A stretch of 64,000 bases of DNA from Pipra filicauda. Taxonomy: Eukaryota > Chordata > Aves > Passeriformes > Pipridae. Made by a program: the position numbers and the translations under genes. The notes under the pieces were generated by a model. The model was given only the letters and a program-made list of their open reading frames with translations, was not told the origin of the DNA and did not search any database. Shown here one piece after another: positions 26,201 through 38,800 of the stretch (the first letter of the stretch is position 1; every line of letters begins with the position of its first letter). Where the stretch lies: positions 1,359,501 through 1,423,500 of the forward strand of contig NW_024104096.1 of assembly GCF_003945595.2 (NCBI RefSeq). The letters are read 5' to 3'.

Positions 26201-28969
26201 GTTGAAAGCTTAGAGTTCTGTTCTTCATCGTGCAGTTTCATGTTTGTAAAAATACATTCATCTTCTGGGATGAGGTGAGTTAATAGTTTCAGGAGAGTTA
26301 TCAGGGGATGGAAAAGAATCTGTTGTTCCTTTATATTTGAGGGCATGCAACTGGGGACACGGTGGTTATGTAACTTTTTACCTGACAGTGAAAGGAAGTT
26401 GCTAAGGACGAACAGACATTAACGCAGTGCTGATCCTTCTGGGAGCTGCACAAATGATCAGTGCCTGCAACAATTTTAGTTTTTACATGGGAAAATGTAC
26501 TCATCCCTTCTTAAAGCAGCTGTGTTTTCCTTAATACTGGAATGCTCTAGGAGGTACCTAGGAAAGAATCGCTTGTGTTGAATTCAGAAACATTTCCGGA
26601 GGTGGTTTTCTGTGCAAAATGATGTTTATATTTAGCACCAAAACTAGTATATGGGGAGCAGCTGCATTGGTGGGGAGTCTGATTTTTGGAGCTCCCAGTC
26701 TCTTCTGTTGGAATTGCCCAAGAGAGAAAGTAACTTCAGATACATAACTCTGGTAATTTCATTGTTTCTAATAGTGCAATAATTTTCTTATTGACTCCCA
26801 GATGTCTTCATTCAAGAATAATTTCCAAGTTCTTTATTTTTTTAAATATTTACTCATACTGGAGGCATTATGAAATTTACCTGATGAACCATTCCTGCTA
26901 TTAAATCTGTTGTGCTCTGAACTTTGACTTGTGAACAAGATGAGTATTTTTTAATTAACTTGTTTCAAATGACACATTCTTATTTCACATCCTGTGTAAA
27001 CAACATAATAAAGTGTGCACTGACATTCTGAAGTTGCCGTGCTGAATAACTGGCAGCTTGCTGGAAAAAAGTAACAGTTTAACATAAATACTTGATAAAA
27101 ATGAGGTAATTTTCAAATTATGTGTGTCGATATATACAAAATATAAACAACAATGCTTAAAACACCTTCTTTGAGTGTTTGAATGTGATGCTATGTTTTT
27201 AAATCAAGAAAAGCTGAATTGCCTAACTGTCTTCCTATTTAAGTGGATTGCAGTATTTTCCTCCTGGAGTTTACAGGCAATTGTAAATATACCTCCAGTG
27301 AAACCTTTTTATGAAAATAAAGATTATGTGTCTGAGTGCAAATATAGGAAAAAAATATTATTCTGCAGTGCAGTATAACATAGAAGTGTTATAATACATG
27401 AATAGCAATAGGGTGTTCTAACATTACGGAAGTCTTTGGTAGATTTCTGCCATCATGTACTGATCTTGCTCAGAGCCTAAAAGTTTAAATTAAGCATATA
27501 AAACTTTGTTTTCTTCAAAAGAAGCACAGGAGTCTTTTTCATCTCATACTGAAATAGTACTTCTTTATTTAATTTTTAGATTGGTAGCGTTCTGTTTGAG
27601 AAACTTCTTTCAGATAAATTACTCTTGATGCTCTTGATTACTCTTAATACATGCTTTTTTTGGATGTGTGGGCATTCATCAAGACAAGGACTTGCTACAA
27701 AAGGTCTGACAATGGTTCTCTGCCATCATAATAAGTAATAGAATATGGCTTTAGCAGTAGCTAGAAAGCAGAACTAATTTTATTCTTGCTGCAAAGCCAA
27801 CTCTAGTATTAATTCTCAACTATTACTGGCTATGCAAGAAGCAGAGTCTCTCTCAGGGCTTACCAACCACCTCACCGTGACGGAATAACTGTTCACACAG
27901 ACAGCTCTGACTGTCTTCATGGCCCTTGAAATTTGGTAATCCCCCTAATGAGGTACTCATGTATTTGCTTTTTTGTGGCCTCATTGATAGTGGAAGAAAA
28001 AGATGTAGGTGTAGGTGTATGGTGCCTGAGACTGTGTTTCTTCAGGGCTTGAGGAGGAAGCTGCTTGGGTAGAAGAGAGGTTACTAGCAGTGCCTGTGCT
28101 GGAGGAGGGTGAGCCTCACTCGGGTATCCCCAGGGCTACTCAGAGGTGATGGCCAGGGGACCAGTCAGCAGGTGAATAGTTCTCAAATAGCCACCACCAA
28201 TCTGTCATGTAATTGCTGGCCAAAGAAAAGTAGACAGGGAATGCTGAGGGGTATGGTGGGATACCTGGGTGTGTCGGGCAGGACTGGAAGGCATTGTGTC
28301 AGTTTTGGAAATAAGAGATGGAGTTGGGAGGAACACTGAAAGTATTACAATGAAGAGAGAAAGAAACAAAACAAGGCTCTGTTACTTATCACCTCACTTC
28401 TGTTGAAAAACCCAACCTGATTTCTAGCCCTCCGCATTTGATTACTTTGAAAGGATAGATGTCTTTTGTGATAAGTTGACTGTGTAGAAGACACGTATTT
28501 TCTAGATTATTTTGTGGCTTTCTAAAATTTCAATTAAAAAAAATGCTGACTTTTGCATTTGCCATTATATCACAAAATATGCTCCTGCAGTTGTCCAGCA
28601 TTGTGGATTTTGCCATTGATGCATGTCTCATTGAAAGGCTGTGTTAATTCTGGTAGCTATAAAGGCATTTTGTCAATCTGGTTTTATTCCTCTAAACATA
28701 CTGGCTCTTGAGTTCATGTTGTTTTGGTAGGATTTTAGTATCTACAGATGGTTAATTATTTAAATTGAAATATAATTGGAAAATATGTTCTCTACAACTG
28801 ATTAATAAAATGCAAACTTAATTCTTTTAATTACGATTACTGTTGATGATGTTTATTGCCTCTTAAAACCATAATCCTAAATTATTATTTTATAGTACTG
28901 TCTGATATGCCTAATTTTTTTAGTACCTTTGCTATGTAGAAAACTTGCTCTAGCAGGTATGTTCCTTCT

Positions 28970-28982
28970 CCCCCCCCCCCCC
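28970..28982 (+). repeat. C13 homopolymer with flanking pyrimidines
   Basis: The run is preceded by TTCCTTCT, making a C-rich pyrimidine tract about 20 nt long. Such RNA is the classical ligand of poly(C)-binding (PCBP/hnRNP E) and hnRNP K proteins. It lies about 190 nt upstream of the 24-nt exon; a splicing role is only a hypothesis. Confidence 0.7.
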
Positions 28983-29149
28983 GGCTGTATTATCTTTCAA
29001 CTTTTTTCTCTTGTCTTGGATTGTTTGAATTTCATCTTGCACTTTTTGAATGTTTTTTCCTTCTTTATGGTGGGAGGGGAAAAATAGAAGAGGTAGAAGC
29101 TACATTTTCATTGCTTTTGGAGCTAAATCTAATGACAGTTGTACCGACA

Positions 29150-29173
29150 ATTTTCTTCTGTGTTTACATGCAG
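29150..29173 (+). promoter_or_regulatory. CPEB3: Microexon 3' splice site with TCTTC and TGC motifs
   Basis: The 24 bases before the microexon include TTTTCTTCTG and end in TACATGCAG. A TGC lies at 29169-29171, within five bases of the junction. SRRM4-dependent neuronal microexons typically carry TGC close to the acceptor, and PTBP1 binds TCTT-type tracts. The motifs are seen; neuronal regulation is inferred from the paralogue CPEB4. Confidence 0.55.
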
Positions 29174-29197
29174 CCAGGAGCTATGGGCGGAGAAGAG
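29174..29197 (+). CDS. CPEB3: CPEB3 24-nt microexon (8 residues)
   Basis: ACATGCAG|CC AGG AGC TAT GGG CGG AGA AGA G|GTAAAAG. With the preceding A and following GT it reads T-R-S-Y-G-R-R-R-G, then RSSLF from the next exon. This matches the 8-residue insert known in CPEB2-4 paralogues, in CPEB4 as a neuronal microexon. Phase 1 at both ends and 24 nt long, so it is a clean cassette. The acceptor has a TGC directly before the AG and TTTTCTTCTG about 20 nt upstream. These are the kinds of motif linked to SRRM4 activation and PTBP1 repression of neuronal microexons. It supplies an Arg-rich stretch directly before the RSS site, creating a basophilic kinase context. It is too short to be found by ordinary exon calling; recognition rests on the exact text, phase and splice sites. 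Confidence 0.92.
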
Positions 29198-32100
29198 GTA
29201 AAAGTATTTACTAAATGTTTTGTTTGCTGAATAGTGGGAGAATTAAATATTTAGTTTTCTTATGATAAGATGTTACCGATTTTAACATTTTGTTGATCAA
29301 TTGTTTCATATAAATCCATCTTATATTCTTCACTTGCAAAACAACTCCCTTTTAATAGCATCTTAAAGCAATGATGATCTTGAGCTGGTGACTTCAAGTG
29401 TGTTGCTATTACTAGTGAACTGGAGGATGACTGGATGTAAAGAGTCTTTCATGATATATATTTGTGACTTGAAATGTGTAACATTCAAAAAAAAAATAGA
29501 CTCTATGTTTGGTGTTTGTTTGGTTTTTTTGTAAAGTCCAGTGTTTAACCACTGCATTGAACATTTCAAAATTACCTTTTTTTCGATGAAACAGCTTTCA
29601 CTGAATATTACACTTGACTATTACATTGAATTGCCTCAGGTAGAACATGTGTGAATACCAATACTAATAACTTTCCTCAACAGTGAATATTAATAATAGA
29701 GACAGTATTTGAGCACATTTTAACTGTATTTCATCATAGAAAACCCTTAAAAAATTAAAGCAAACTGAAAGCATTTTACAAATGTACAGTGCTGCATATC
29801 AGTTTATTCTGAGAGATTAATGAACAAGGACAGTAGCAAGTTTGCTGACTACTAAGAAAGTTGTGATAGCAGCTTACATTTCTGTACTGTGCTGTAGCTT
29901 ATACAGGCTAGGTTTATTGAGAAGTAACAGTGAAAATTGCAGCTTTTAACAATTAGAGTTAGGCAGTGCCATCTGCTTGGGGTACTTAGGCATTAAACCT
30001 TATTTTATCTTCTTTTCTGTGATGTTCTCAGACAGCTATGCAGGTGACATTGCTTCCTTTTCAGAATGTAGAATTTGCATCGTGTTTCTGAGAAGCTGGA
30101 GGCAGACATAGCCCTCACACAGGCCAACAGTGTGTGAAGGAACTTGTAATTTGCACTGAGGATTCAGGTGCTGGACTGCAGAGGCTGTACTAACACAGTT
30201 TATAATAAAGTATTTAGCTGATTTGGTTCAAAGCTGACTGGTTTTCATGGTTTTTTGATAGCTGAAAAAACCCAAAAGATTCCAGTTTTCCTCACAAACT
30301 TACCTGCTCATATTTCCCCACCTCCAGAGATCGGGCTACTGTTAACAGATGTTAAAGCCATCCTGATACTTTTTCAGGGCTCTCATGGTACTGAAACAAA
30401 TGGGGAAGTATGTGGAGTATATAATATTGTATACTCTCTATGCATGTGAACCCTGTTTATTTTCATTTTAAGATTGTGGCAAGTGTTTCCAGATTGATCA
30501 AATGGCACCAAAGTAGGAAAGGAGGTAGGAAGCAGTAGGACACTGTTGCAACTCACATTTACTTGTAGAAGCCAAATATAATAATGTGGCAGTAATTGTG
30601 ATGAATACAGTGTAGGCTGTTTTATAAAAATGGTAGTGATGACAAAACAGGGCAAACAAGTTCTGAATGTGCTGGACTTACAGAATTTTTTTTTTCACTC
30701 TACCAGAAAGCATGTTTCACTCTATAAACTTGTTTCCTGTGTGAAATGCAGGCTTTTCTATACTAACAAGTAGATTTGTGTGTGTGTCTTGTCATTAACA
30801 CTCATTCATGCAATATTGAAGTCTGTGATGTTCACGCTTTATCATTACCTTGACTTTTATAATGTTGTTACTGAGCTTTCTTAACCTTAAGAAGCATAAA
30901 ATTCTATGGTAATCCGTTAAAAAATGATGTGTTGGTTTTAAAATATTCCCATATATCCCTCTCTATTATTGTTTTCACCATTTGTATTGTGATAATATGC
31001 AGAATAACCAGAGACAAGTCTGTCCAGGGACTCATTTCATGTTTGTTATACTTGGATATTTTAATTAGTGTTTGGTTCTGTTACTGTGACTAAGCATCTT
31101 CAGTGAGGAGAGGTTTTGTCAGACATTTTTGGAGGCTTGCCATAAAATATCAGTTCTATACATAACCCTCTGTTTTCTTTGAGTAAGGAGAGCATTTCTT
31201 TGTAGGTATTATGTTTAGGGCTGTTGAGTCATGTTCATGGTACCTTGTTTTTAACTTTTACAACCAGTTTTTCAGGTACAGATGTAAGCATAGCTATGGG
31301 AAATCAGCCCAAACTCTTTTGCTGCGCTGACAACTCAGAGATGCCCGGGGAGGGGTACAGGAGTATATTAAAAAAATAGTACAGTTAGTGATGCTTTCTC
31401 ATGATGTTCTCACAGAAATTTGCCCCAGGGGGTTTCATGAGGTGATGTCTCAATATTTATTGCTTTAGAATGTGCTTTTGTCCTGTTCTTACTCGTTCCC
31501 TTTTCTAAGCCTACATAAACTTTTCAAGATCCCAAAAAGCCTCTGGCAAAGGGTTCCAGAGTTTGCCTTGCTTTCAGCCTTGCCATGTACTGATTGTGTT
31601 CAATGCACTTTACCTTTTCCCTTACTGGATGAGATAGTGAACAGTCATTACCTATTCCCTTGTCTGTATGTTTTCCATAAATTTAACTCTATCCTTGACT
31701 TAAATATAAAGTTTTAGAACATTGTTTACATTTTTATAAGGTGAGTACAGTGCTTGTAGACTGTCAAGCATCCAGCATGAGGTGATACCTTGATTTCTAA
31801 GCTGCTGTGAATTTTTATTATTCCCTTCAGAACTCAGCACTAAGTGACCTCTGCAAATCTGTATTTTAGTTGAACACCTTGTTCTAGTATTTATTAATTT
31901 GATATGTCGCCTTCCACTACTGGATCATGTTTGTTTCATTTTTTACAAGAAGGTAGGTTGGTGGACAGGAATTAAAAGACTATTTAGCTCCTTAGTAATG
32001 TCAGTTTCTCATAGATATTTTCAAATTTCCTGCTTTTCAGTGGGTTTTCTGATTTGATACTTTTACACAATTGTAGTATTCCTAATTTTTTTTCTCTCAT

Positions 32101-33766
32101 GCACATATTCTCTTTTATGTTGAAATGCATGTTTGTCCATTAATAGAATATTCATCAATAGTCTTTCCTGTTTTATGCTCTAAACCCACCATATCTGACA
32201 AGACTTTGAAGAGAAGTATCTCTAAATCCTTCTCTGATTGTGGCATTTACCCTGGTTTTTATGTTGAGGTGTAAAAGTACAGTAGGAATTTTGATTCAGT
32301 GGATTTTTGTGTCTGTGATCTCTGTCAATGTTTAATATTCAATATATTTTTTTTCTAATCAAGACTTTTCTAGTGTCTGGTGTTCATAAAAAATTCAGGC
32401 TGGTGTTCTGTGCCATTCAGAACATATTTCCTGGTTTGTTGTGTTGTTTGTTGTTTTTTTTTTGCTTGTTTTCCATATGTAGGATTACTGCTTCTTTTTG
32501 TAACCTGTCCTTTGGTACTGGAGACTATTACTGATATTTTCAGTGTATACGTTTTTTTACTAGAGTCCCACTGTCTTGATTTTCCTCCTTACCCCTGTTT
32601 TTATTTCCTGTACTTCCCTGTGCTGTTACTGCCAGGATGGTGTTAATCCTCAGGTCTTGCTGGAAGTCAAGTTCATGTGATCCATTACCTTTGAATTTAA
32701 TTATGTACCCTGTTATTTATATTTGTAATCAACCTCCCTAATAAACTGTTTGTATCCATTAATTGTAATTCCATCCCAAGGAACAATCCTCCATGAAATG
32801 AGTGGACAATTAGCCTTTTCAGAGTTGAGATGGGGTTCCCATCTCTCTATATTGCAGGACTTAATTTTCATCTCAGGTATAGGGAATTATTAAATTCTAA
32901 ATTTGGCATTTTCCAAAGTGTTGCTTGTATGAAGGTGAACTTTTTTATCTTCTCTGTTAACAAATCTGTTAAAATAATGTGTGTATGCCTTTGTAGTAGT
33001 AGCAACAAAGTAAATGCATCTGATGATCACAAATAAATTTTTTACTTTTCATTAACAAACTGAGTAGCAGCCATTTATGTTGATTTTGCTCATTCATCAC
33101 TGAAAGGATATTTTAACACTGAGTAACAAACAGTCTGACAGGCTGTTCCAGCTAACAACTTTTTTCTTCAAGTGCAAGTTCTTTTTGGTTTATTTAACAA
33201 GATTTTTTTCTTATTAGCCAGGTTTCTTCTATGTGTTTAATATTCACAATGCAGAGTTTTCCCATGTTTATTTTGCTGTTTGTGCCCCTACTCAGTGTGG
33301 CCTGAGAGGGCCTCTGTTCCCTCGAGGTGGAAGTGCTCCAGCCCTTGTTATTAGGTCCCTGTAAAGCACTCTAAAGTGTGCAGTGACTTGAGGGATCTGA
33401 TTTTGAGATCATTCCTGGAAGATCTGTTATGGAAGGTTTAAATCTCTTAAGAATTGGTTTGAAATGTAAATGTTGCAAAGGTCCTTTCTATAGTGATGAC
33501 AACAATCTCATCAGATAGTTTGTTGGTTTTGTTGCTAGCCATTTGCAAGGCTTTGGTTTAAAGCTAAATTAGGTTTATTGTTTTGTAAGGGTGATACATC
33601 CTTGGAAAAATAGAACATAATTCGGACACCTGGACCACTTAGTTGGGCCCTTTAATGCAAATTCTGTTGCAGTAAAACAGTAGAAGGAAGAGCTAACGTT
33701 TTTTTCTAAAACATTTAATTCTCCAGGAAACAACGTTAACTATAGATGCTACAAAATCTGTTGCAG
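29198..33766 (+). other. CPEB3: CPEB3 intron, ~4.6 kb
   Basis: Runs from GTAAAAG to ATCTGTTGCAG. No exon or RNA gene was recognised. The stretch from about 31.4 to 33.0 kb is T/C-rich with short chance open frames. No repeat family was identified. Confidence 0.85.
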
Positions 33767-33934
33767 GTCGGTCCTCCCTCTTTCCTTTTGAAGATGGCTT
33801 CCTAGACGACAGTCATGGGGATCAGTCTTTATCGTCGGGTCTCAGCTCTCCAACGCGCTGTCAAAACGGTGAAAGAGTGGAACGCTATTCTAGAAAGGTG
33901 TTTGTTGGAGGTCTTCCTCCTGACATTGATGAAG
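33767..33934 (+). CDS. CPEB3: CPEB3 exon: phospho-linker and start of RRM1
   Basis: 168 nt, from TTGCAG|GT CGG TCC TCC to GAT GAA G|GTACTG, entering after one base of a split codon and leaving in phase 1. It encodes RSSLFPFEDGFLDDSHG, then a Ser/Thr-rich linker, then SRKVFVGGLPPDIDE. VFVGGL is the RNP2 strand of RRM1 (residues about 125-130 of the visible protein). The first residue depends on the upstream exon: Gly after the microexon or after direct joining to 8588, Ser after the 57-nt exon. The paired serines next to the Arg-rich microexon are the known isoform-dependent phosphorylation region of CPEB3. FPFEDGFLDD and SSPTRCQNGERVERYSRK fit CPEB3; CPEB4, as I recall it, reads FPIDDGLLDD. 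Confidence 0.96.
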
Positions 33935-35737
33935 GTACTGTGAATAAGTTACATTGGTGAGATGTAGGAATTGGCTTTCGTATAATTACTATAAAAAAGG
34001 TCAGATTTTGATGAAAACAGATGTATTTTCCCAGATGTGTTGCTTTTAGTGCTTGTGACATTATTTAAAGCAAACACACTACAATCAACGGCAACACCTG
34101 AGAATTTACGTGACATTCTTTTGTGCTGTAGATCAGAAGAGGTGGAGAGAGAAATGGCTGCGTAGTAGGTCTTCTGATCTGCATGTCTTCCCACAGCTGT
34201 AAAGTAGGAAAGGGAACTTACTGGTTACTGTCTCTCCCCCATAGTCTTTTCCTGTTCTTGGGTGTGGTTGACTTTAAGGACTTTGTTAATACAGTTCTTT
34301 CCGAAATACATTGGGCTTTAATTAATCAGCTCTTATACCCAGCATATATGTAGGGCTCAGATGAAAAATGTAGGGCAGTAATATGGTTACAAAATAGTAA
34401 CCAGCTTAGCAGAGGTGGTTAGGATTTTTCTCAATATCTGCTCTACTCGTGTGTGCCCCCACAAACCCTTACTCCCAAAATAAAATCATGACAATTTTTG
34501 GTGTATTTTTCATGTTATATCTGGAATCCACCACTATCTAGCTTCAGTGGGCATACACAGGGAATTTGAGGATGCCTTATAATGAAAAGAGGGATATCTG
34601 AATCTGATCTACTACACTGAAGTCCAAACCATGTACAGTTTTAATAAAGAAATACTGTGAGTTGCCAACCTACGATTTGCAAACAGCTCAAATGTGGTTC
34701 CTGTGTCACATCGTGAGTTGCAGGGCTGTTGATACAGGGCCTGCTGGGTAATCTGAATCTCCAGCTATAAGAAGAAGCAGGCCAACAGATACAACTGATG
34801 TGAACGTTGCTGGGTCACTCAATCAAAATATATGCCCTGCCTGTCTTGTGAGGAAGTAACACGGCCACCTGGGAGCTGTCACCCTCTTTCATGAGAGGTC
34901 TCCTTCAGTAACCCTTTTTCCTTCAGCTCTTCAGGTATATATATAATATGTGTCTTTAGTTGCTTGAAAAATCCGGCGTGCAACTCATGGGGTCAGAGAG
35001 ACTGGATACACCTCAAGCAGCAATCCAAAAATTGGAAAACCCATTTTCTCCAGAGTGCTTGTTGCTCTGATCTATCTAGCATCACATTAGACATAATTTT
35101 AAACTAATTCTTTCTTTAAAGTAAATTTTAAAAGGCATGGAGAAAAAAAAATAAATTTAAAAACGAGTTCAAATACTTCTTTCTGGAGCATTTACATTTA
35201 AATCAAAATTGTCACTTAGGATAGTTTGTGATGTGTGTTCCATGCTGTTTCTAAACTGATGCTTAAAAAGCAAAGAAATAACTTGGCAATTCAAGGCAGA
35301 TTTCCTGAGGGGACTGAGGAAGGTGAGATCCCCACAGCCGCATGACCTGCTGCAGCCTGCTTTCTAGGGCACGCTGGAGGAGCGGCTGTGCTGACATGGA
35401 GCTCCTCCGTCAGTCCCATGTGGCTACATCTGACCCTGCTTTGTGGCTATAATTAGAAATAGACCACAGCTGAAGCATATTCACTTCTGATAGATCATGT
35501 TTGCATTTAATCCTGCTGCAAACTTCCATTAGTAGAATGTGAAATTACTTTTTTAAGCAGCCATTTATAGCATAGAGATGAAAGAATATTTAGGCATCCT
35601 CAGTGGACATTATTACAGTTTTCACTTCTTAATGAGTGTAGAAAGCAGGAAGTCTGTTTTTGTTTTGTTTTAAGTGAGACTTTTTACCTTGCCGTGTCAG
35701 TCTTCACATTCTAAGGTGCCTCATTTGTTTTTTGTAG
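33935..35737 (+). other. CPEB3: CPEB3 intron, ~1.8 kb
   Basis: From GTACTG to TTTTTTGTAG. No exon was recognised. A GC-richer patch of unknown origin lies at about 35.3-35.45 kb. Confidence 0.88.
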
Positions 35738-35827
35738 ATGAGATCACTGCCAGCTTTCGTAGGTTTGGACCTCTTGTGGTGGACTGGCCTCACAAAGCTG
35801 AAAGCAAGTCATATTTTCCACCTAAAG
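35738..35827 (+). CDS. CPEB3: CPEB3 exon: RRM1 middle
   Basis: 90 nt, from TTTGTAG|AT GAG ATC ACT to CCT AAA G|GTAATT. Encodes DEITASFRRFGPLVVDWPHK and then AESKSYFPPK. This covers helix 1 and strand 2 of RRM1 and the CPEB-specific insertion before RNP1. It is near-invariant between CPEB2, CPEB3 and CPEB4, so it gives family but not paralogue information. Phase matches both neighbours (2 bases in, 1 base out). Confidence 0.97.
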
Positions 35828-38800
35828 GTAATTAGTTTTAAATACATTTATGCAGGCTCTTTGGTAAGAGGAAATTATGTCTGCATTGTAGCAATCCATT
35901 ACAAAGCAAAGATTTGACTCTTTATGATGAATTTGCTGTCTTTCAACAAACATATTTTCAGCCATTGTCATGATGAAAAAGAATCACAGTTTGGTTACTG
36001 AAATGTGCTCCCTGTGTGTACTTCTTCAGCACACCTTGAGTCCTTGAATTATGCCTTAATTTATACTAGGTAGAAGGCAAGTTGCAGAAATTTCCTAGTG
36101 CTGATTCTGTTGCAGTTTGCATATTGCAGAACTCACAGGAGTAAAAGCTGGAAGTCATTGTGTGTGTTCTGACCCAAGGAGCTGTGATCCTGCTCGGAAC
36201 CACAAGCTCTGTGTCAGGGCTCACTGGGCACTGAACCGCGAGCTCTGCTGGGAGAGAGCAGGCTGGGATCAGGCACCACGGGCACAGGGATTCGAGGATG
36301 GAGCTGATTTGGTTCAGGGTGGTTTAGAGTGTGTGCAGGGGGAGCAATCTCATATCTGTCAGCAAAACATAATGCGGACCTGTTTTGGCTGAGAAAGAAC
36401 AGTTTATGGGAAACCTGTTTGGGAGAGTTACTTGCCTAAATCTAACTGCTCTTATTGTACCCTACTCTCTCCTCTGATTTTGTATTATACTGTATACATT
36501 CTACTCTCAATCACACATGCTTCTTGCATATAGTTTACGAGTTCACTCGTAGTCTGAAACAGTAGCAGGACGTTATACACAAAATTTCTTATCTACATGC
36601 TAAGATTTTCTGTTCTCACTGACCCTGAAAGCTGTTAATTGCTCATTAAGGCCACTAATTATTTTGGCAGAACAATAGGCTGTTTAGTCAGTGAACTAGC
36701 TAATCCTACGGTATTTTGATATATACATTTTGACTGTAAAAAGACACAAATAAAAGCCAGCTTAATTTATTTGAAAGCTTAATTGCTGGAGGCGAGTTAG
36801 CTCTGTGCAAATGGTTGCCCTGTAAACAGTATTTGGGACACTTAAAAACAGAACAGAAACCAATACATGCTTCCTCTTTCCTGTTCCATTCTCAACACTC
36901 AGCCTTGCTGTCAGTAGTTATTATGCAACATCTGTTCTTGAATTTAAAAACAAAACAAATAACCCCAAAGCCAGCAACAAAACACCCCCAACCTCAATCC
37001 CCCCGCCATGTATTCATAAGGACAGTTGGTAAAATGTATGATTTTCCCCTTTTATGGTATTTTTAAAGGTCTTTAGGGTCTTTTTGACTGGTGAATTCTG
37101 ATTGTACCTTCACTTGTAAGTTAAAAAAAAGTAGCAAGACCAGCTTCTCCTTGTCCTTAATATCTCTTAGTATGCTGCACTTTTTTTCCCCCTTTTTTTC
37201 TTTTTTTGCTCTTAATAGTTCAATAAGCAACTACTCATGGTAGATCAACATGGGACTTCCAATTTTGATTTTTTTCTGTATCTGACTGTGGGCTAGTTAT
37301 GCCTCATCAAACTTGTAAAAATGTTTTTGAGTAAGATCTGTTTTAGCAGAAGACAAGGGAATGCAGCCTCACTTCTATTTTTGTCATGATTCTAATATAG
37401 GAAACAGCTTTCAAAGCCCCTGCCAGTTGCCCTGAACGTCTGCCTGAAAGTGCTAAACAACAGTCAATCCCAACTGTTCCAGATTTATTTATAACTGACT
37501 TCTTAGTTATCAATCAGGGCTGCAGCATCATAAGTCCTGCATTCCTGTCTGTGAGATTCACTTACAGTCGTGTTAAGCTCGGTAGGTCAAATGTGCTTGA
37601 TTTACTGTGATCCCATATAGGCAGCATCTGCATAGAAGACAGAATATTATTACCAGGAGTCAAAAGGTAAAGTTTGAATGTGTATTATGATTTTTTCGCA
37701 GTTTTTTGGACTAACTGTTTTTTATAAAGAGTACTTATTTTTTAAAGTTATTATGAAATCATTGACTGAAGTTCCACAATAAAATGTCTCCACTGCTGTT
37801 TTTAATTAGAAGTTCCTTTAGACCTAAAATTTAAATATCTTTTTTATTTTATTATTTTATTTTAAGCTGTTTTGATGCATTATCAAACATCTCTTGAAAA
37901 ATGTAGTGAAATGAAAAGAGATGTTTGAAATGATGCTTAGTACAAGAATCAGTGACATGACTTATTCAGCTATCAAGTACTCATGAATTCAGATGTTTTC
38001 TCCCTTCATTTTTCTAGATGTCTTCTCTTCCATGTTGCATTGCTAGTCTGTAAACTCTCTGACATTTTGAATATGAGTCTTTCAAATGGAAAATATGTCC
38101 GAAAAAAAAGAATGTATGAAATTATAGAGGAGAAAATGAGTTGGGTTTTGTGTGCTAGCAATCTCCAAAGAAAACAGGAAAAATGGATTGTTGGAATGCA
38201 GTTGGGATGATGCAGAGGCTAATCTCTGTTCACACATTAATAAAGGCTGACCTTCAAGGCTTCTCCCACCTACCTGAATGTGCACCAGTGGCAGTAAAAT
38301 TGAGCCCTGCTCTTTCTGAACATATGCCATCACCTCCAGACAGACTTTAGTTTCCTTTTGATGGATAGCCTTTTCCATTACTCTGTGTTTGCAGGGCAGT
38401 GTCTGGACTTACAGCAAAGTTCAGTATTTTTTGTCTGTTTGCTTTGATAAGCATTCACTTAGAGGTTTGAAGCAGACAACATCAGTAAGTTGATGCCATG
38501 GGTCAGCATAGTCAGTGAAGTTTTATGCTGGAACTGTTTCACATCATGGTTTTCTGTCTTCATAGTTACATCCAGGTGATGTAACATCCTCTGCAGTCTT
38601 CAGTGAATCAGTACAAACTTCCAGTATCTACTTATTGGTTTAGTTTATTGAATTTTGGAATGTTTACTGTGTTGATGCAACGTATGAATTCTCTGTAGTC
38701 ACTCTGTATTAGGAGCACTCTGATATTCTTAGGGCTTGGAAGAAAAGGCTGCAGGGACCATTAGCCATGGCTAATCTGATCAAGCATGAAATCTAAAAGA

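Larger units (their letters stand above)
19609..29173 (+). other. CPEB3: CPEB3 intron upstream of the microexon, ~9.6 kb
   Basis: Runs from GTAAGT to TTTACATGCAG. No other exon was recognised. It contains a G-rich potential quadruplex at 20.19 kb, a long T tract followed by AG at about 20.42 kb, a somewhat GC-richer block at about 28.0-28.33 kb of unknown origin, and a 13-base C run at 28970-28982, about 190 nt before the microexon. Confidence 0.85.

Noticed and set aside
36117..36392. 91-codon open frame in the large intron
   Set aside because: Lies in a GC-richer patch where stops are rarer; no family resemblance and no plausible splice joining to CPEB3.
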